Shown piece after piece: positions 4,434 to 6,222 of a DNA stretch of 6,222 bases. A program made the position numbers and the translations under genes. Source of the DNA: Legionella genomosp. 1 (GTDB taxonomy: Bacteria; Pseudomonadota; Gammaproteobacteria; Legionellales; Legionellaceae); the NCBI GenBank assembly GCA_945901965.1, contig CAMDMN010000135.1, forward strand, positions 1-6,222. Direction: 5' to 3'. The notes below the pieces were generated by a model. It was not told where the DNA came from. It ran no database searches and worked only from the letters and a program-made list of their open reading frames with translations. The first letter of the stretch is position 1. Each line of letters begins with the position of its first letter.

Positions 4434-6222
4434 TCTTTGTCGACGCATGAAGCCAACAAAACGTATTAACCAATTTCATTTGTTCAATTGTTTTACATGG
4501 CACTTCCATCAGGTTTGGGTTAGCTACAACCACCGCCAAGCACTGCGCGCGCGATATAGCCACATTCATACGATTTTTGCTGTAAAGAAACTCAATGTTT
4601 CTGGGCAAGTCTTCTACACTTGAGGCAACCATAGAAACGATTACCACAGGCGCCTGCTGTCCTTGAAATTTATCAACGGTTCCTACTCTGGCGCCCTCTG
4701 GTAAAACAGACCGCAAATAATTCGCTTGAACATTATATGGGGTAACCACAAGTATATCGTTCACGGTTAATAACCTTGGTGGAGCTGTATCATTTTTAAA
4801 ATGTTGCTTTAATAAATCGCAATACATCGAATTGATAATCTCTGCTTCTTCTTTGCTTTTTTGAGAACAACCTTCATGTTGAGCTGCTATGATGTGAATC
4901 CCTTCATTTGGTAGATTCATACCGTCAAGTATTAACTCGCGTGTTAATGTACATTCATGAGCCTTCAAACGCCCCTCATAGAAGGCATCTGAAATAAACT
5001 CACATATGCTCGGACGCATTCGGCGCGTATTATTCAGGAATACACCACGATCCGGTGGAATAGTTGCATGGTCACCCAATAAAAAATCTAAAATGGATAG
5101 CCCTGCTTCCCCAGGATGAGTTCCTTGAATAGGTTGCCCAAGCTGCATTTGATCACCAACCAAGATGATGTTTTTAGCTGATGAACCCATGGCTACAATA
5201 TTGGCAACAGCAACTTGGCCTGCTTCATCAACAAACAAATAATCAAGTTTTCCATTCAACTGAGGCTCTGAGTAAAACCAAACGGTTCCTGCAACGAGAT
5301 CATACCCGTCTATGCTAACCCCTGGACTATCAGTATTTTGCATACAACTGTCATGATAATATGATTCATCGTTTTTCTTGCTGGCTCTTTTTAAGCCTTT
5401 AAATGAGAACTTTTTATCAACCGCAACTTCAATAATACCGTCCAGCAAATTATGAATAGCCTTATGAGAATTTGAAGCAATACCTATCTTTTTACCATTG
5501 CGTATTAACTCAACAATGACATGACTACAGGTAAACGTCTTACCCGCGCCAGGTGGTCCTTGAATAAACAGGTAGCTATTATCTAACTGACTGATGACAT
5601 CTAAAATTTCAGTTTGTGGATCATCCGAGGTAATGATTGGAGCACCTTCTGGTTTTCCTTTAATGCGTGGTAATGATTTATTCAATATGCCCCGAATAGC
5701 TTGATACTCTTTATCGCCTTGAATAATGCTTTTAGCAACCAGATAAATAGCGGTTCGCACACCATCGGAATCAATCGGCCATTGAGGACCAATTGAAAAG
5801 TTTGTTGGAGGTACTTGCGTCGATTTTATTTTAAGAAATCCTTGTTGTTCATCAAGTTCAACAATGGTTCCAACTCGTTTAGTTGTAGCGGTATTTGTGG
5901 GATCATCACCCACGGATAATTTAAACTCTTGAGGGGGAAATCGATAACTGTATACAAGTGACCGCTTGTCTGGCTCAGGGATTCCGTAAAAATTTAACCC
6001 GCCAATACATTCCGTATCTGCAATCAACTCATCTTCAAACTTATTCTGTCGTTCATACATTGCCCAACACTTCGGTTTATTTTCTCGTCGATGAAATTCC
6101 AATAGATGAGAGAGATGTTGACGGACCAATGCATCTGGGTGAGTGGCATCGCAGTCTAAACGAGCTTGATATATCTCATATTCTTTTTCCCATTCATTAC
6201 GTTCAAGGGTAACAGCTTTTAC
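4423..6222 (-). CDS. SF1 helicase, C-terminal part of a TM0106-type RecB-like nuclease-helicase (partial)
   Basis: The reading frame is open to the right edge, giving 599 visible residues. A TTG at 6127-6129 could be mistaken for a start, but 31 further in-frame codons run upstream without a stop, so the true start lies outside. Numbering from the edge, the Walker A box GPPGAGKT is at 222-229, the Walker B box LFVDEAGQ at 329-336, GDQMQLGQPIQG at 356-367, TRRMRP at 399-404 with YEGRL at 415-419, GTVDKFQGQ at 514-522 and the motif VI arginine in NVAISRA at 553-559. This is the UPF1/Dna2-like SF1 plan. Blocks such as LLEFHRRENKP, the IPPDRGVFL stretch and the C-terminal C-T-I-E-Q-M run fit the TM0106 family, whose missing N-terminal half normally carries a RecB-like or RNase H-like nuclease. 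All helicase motifs look intact. Composition is clearly less AT-rich than the genes to the left, consistent with acquisition. It converges on the tRNA. Function is probably nucleic-acid processing; a defence role is possible but unproven. Confidence 0.88.
   Translation of the reverse strand, partial: VKAVTLERNEWEKEYEIYQARLDCDATHPDALVRQHLSHLLEFHRRENKPKCWAMYERQNKFEDELIADTECIGGLNFYGIPEPDKRSLVYSYRFPPQEFKLSVGDDPTNTATTKRVGTIVELDEQQGFLKIKSTQVPPTNFSIGPQWPIDSDGVRTAIYLVAKSIIQGDKEYQAIRGILNKSLPRIKGKPEGAPIITSDDPQTEILDVISQLDNSYLFIQGPPGAGKTFTCSHVIVELIRNGKKIGIASNSHKAIHNLLDGIIEVAVDKKFSFKGLKRASKKNDESYYHDSCMQNTDSPGVSIDGYDLVAGTVWFYSEPQLNGKLDYLFVDEAGQVAVANIVAMGSSAKNIILVGDQMQLGQPIQGTHPGEAGLSILDFLLGDHATIPPDRGVFLNNTRRMRPSICEFISDAFYEGRLKAHECTLTRELILDGMNLPNEGIHIIAAQHEGCSQKSKEEAEIINSMYCDLLKQHFKNDTAPPRLLTVNDILVVTPYNVQANYLRSVLPEGARVGTVDKFQGQQAPVVIVSMVASSVEDLPRNIEFLYSKNRMNVAISRAQCLAVVVANPNLMEVPCKTIEQMKLVNTFCWLHASTKNNP

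Noticed and set aside
4244..4450. Small plus-strand protein of 68 residues
   Set aside because: It is a translation of the tRNA gene itself and the short spacer after it. It has no ribosome binding site and no recognisable family.
6127..6129. TTG as the real start of the helicase gene
   Set aside because: In-frame coding continues for 31 codons to the edge without a stop, and the fragment starting here would lack the N-terminal half usual for the family.
5958..6212. Plus-strand 84-residue frame
   Set aside because: It is antisense to the helicase gene, whose frame continues to the window edge with family-typical sequence (HRRENKP and following).

Overview
The window looks like part of the chromosome of an AT-rich, probably host-associated proteobacterium. 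An alphaproteobacterium of the Rickettsiales or Holosporales type is my best guess. The reasons are the very AT-rich coding sequence on the left two thirds, a bacterial ETF-ubiquinone oxidoreductase of the kind usual in alphaproteobacteria, and a palindromic short-repeat cluster at the left edge that resembles repeats common in such genomes. The taxonomic call is inference; no rRNA or other marker gene is present.

Layout: (1) Positions 1-157 are non-coding and hold a long, almost perfect inverted repeat (31-103) made of two REP-like palindromes, flanked at a distance by short near-identical direct repeats. (2) Positions 158-2443, minus strand, hold two genes in a tight pair: a secreted outer-membrane beta-barrel protein of unknown role, then 3 bases later pabB (aminodeoxychorismate synthase component I, for p-aminobenzoate and folate). 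The lysine in the PIKGT motif separates it from trpE. (3) Positions 2444-2583 are a divergent intergenic region with possible back-to-back promoters. (4) Positions 2584-4200, plus strand, hold a full-length ETF-ubiquinone oxidoreductase with its FAD-binding and 4Fe-4S motifs, which passes electrons from ETF to the quinone pool. (5) Positions 4246-4322 hold a complete tRNA-Arg (anticodon CCU) with encoded CCA. (6) Positions 4323-6222 start with about 100 non-coding bases containing four phased GGTTAT/ATAACC hexamers. After these comes the C-terminal 599 residues of a large SF1 helicase, on the minus strand and cut by the right edge. It matches the C-terminal half of TM0106-type RecB-like nuclease-helicases.

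The pieces do not form one pathway. pabB and the ETF oxidoreductase are housekeeping metabolism. Base composition rises visibly to the right of the tRNA, and a tRNA-Arg(CCU) gene followed by a helicase-nuclease gene is a typical picture for the edge of an integrated genomic island. The integrase, the far attachment site and the nuclease half of the helicase gene would all lie outside the window, so the island reading is an inference. The most promising unexplained signals are the helically phased hexamer cluster beside the tRNA and the truncated helicase-nuclease, which could belong to a defence or mobile-element module.
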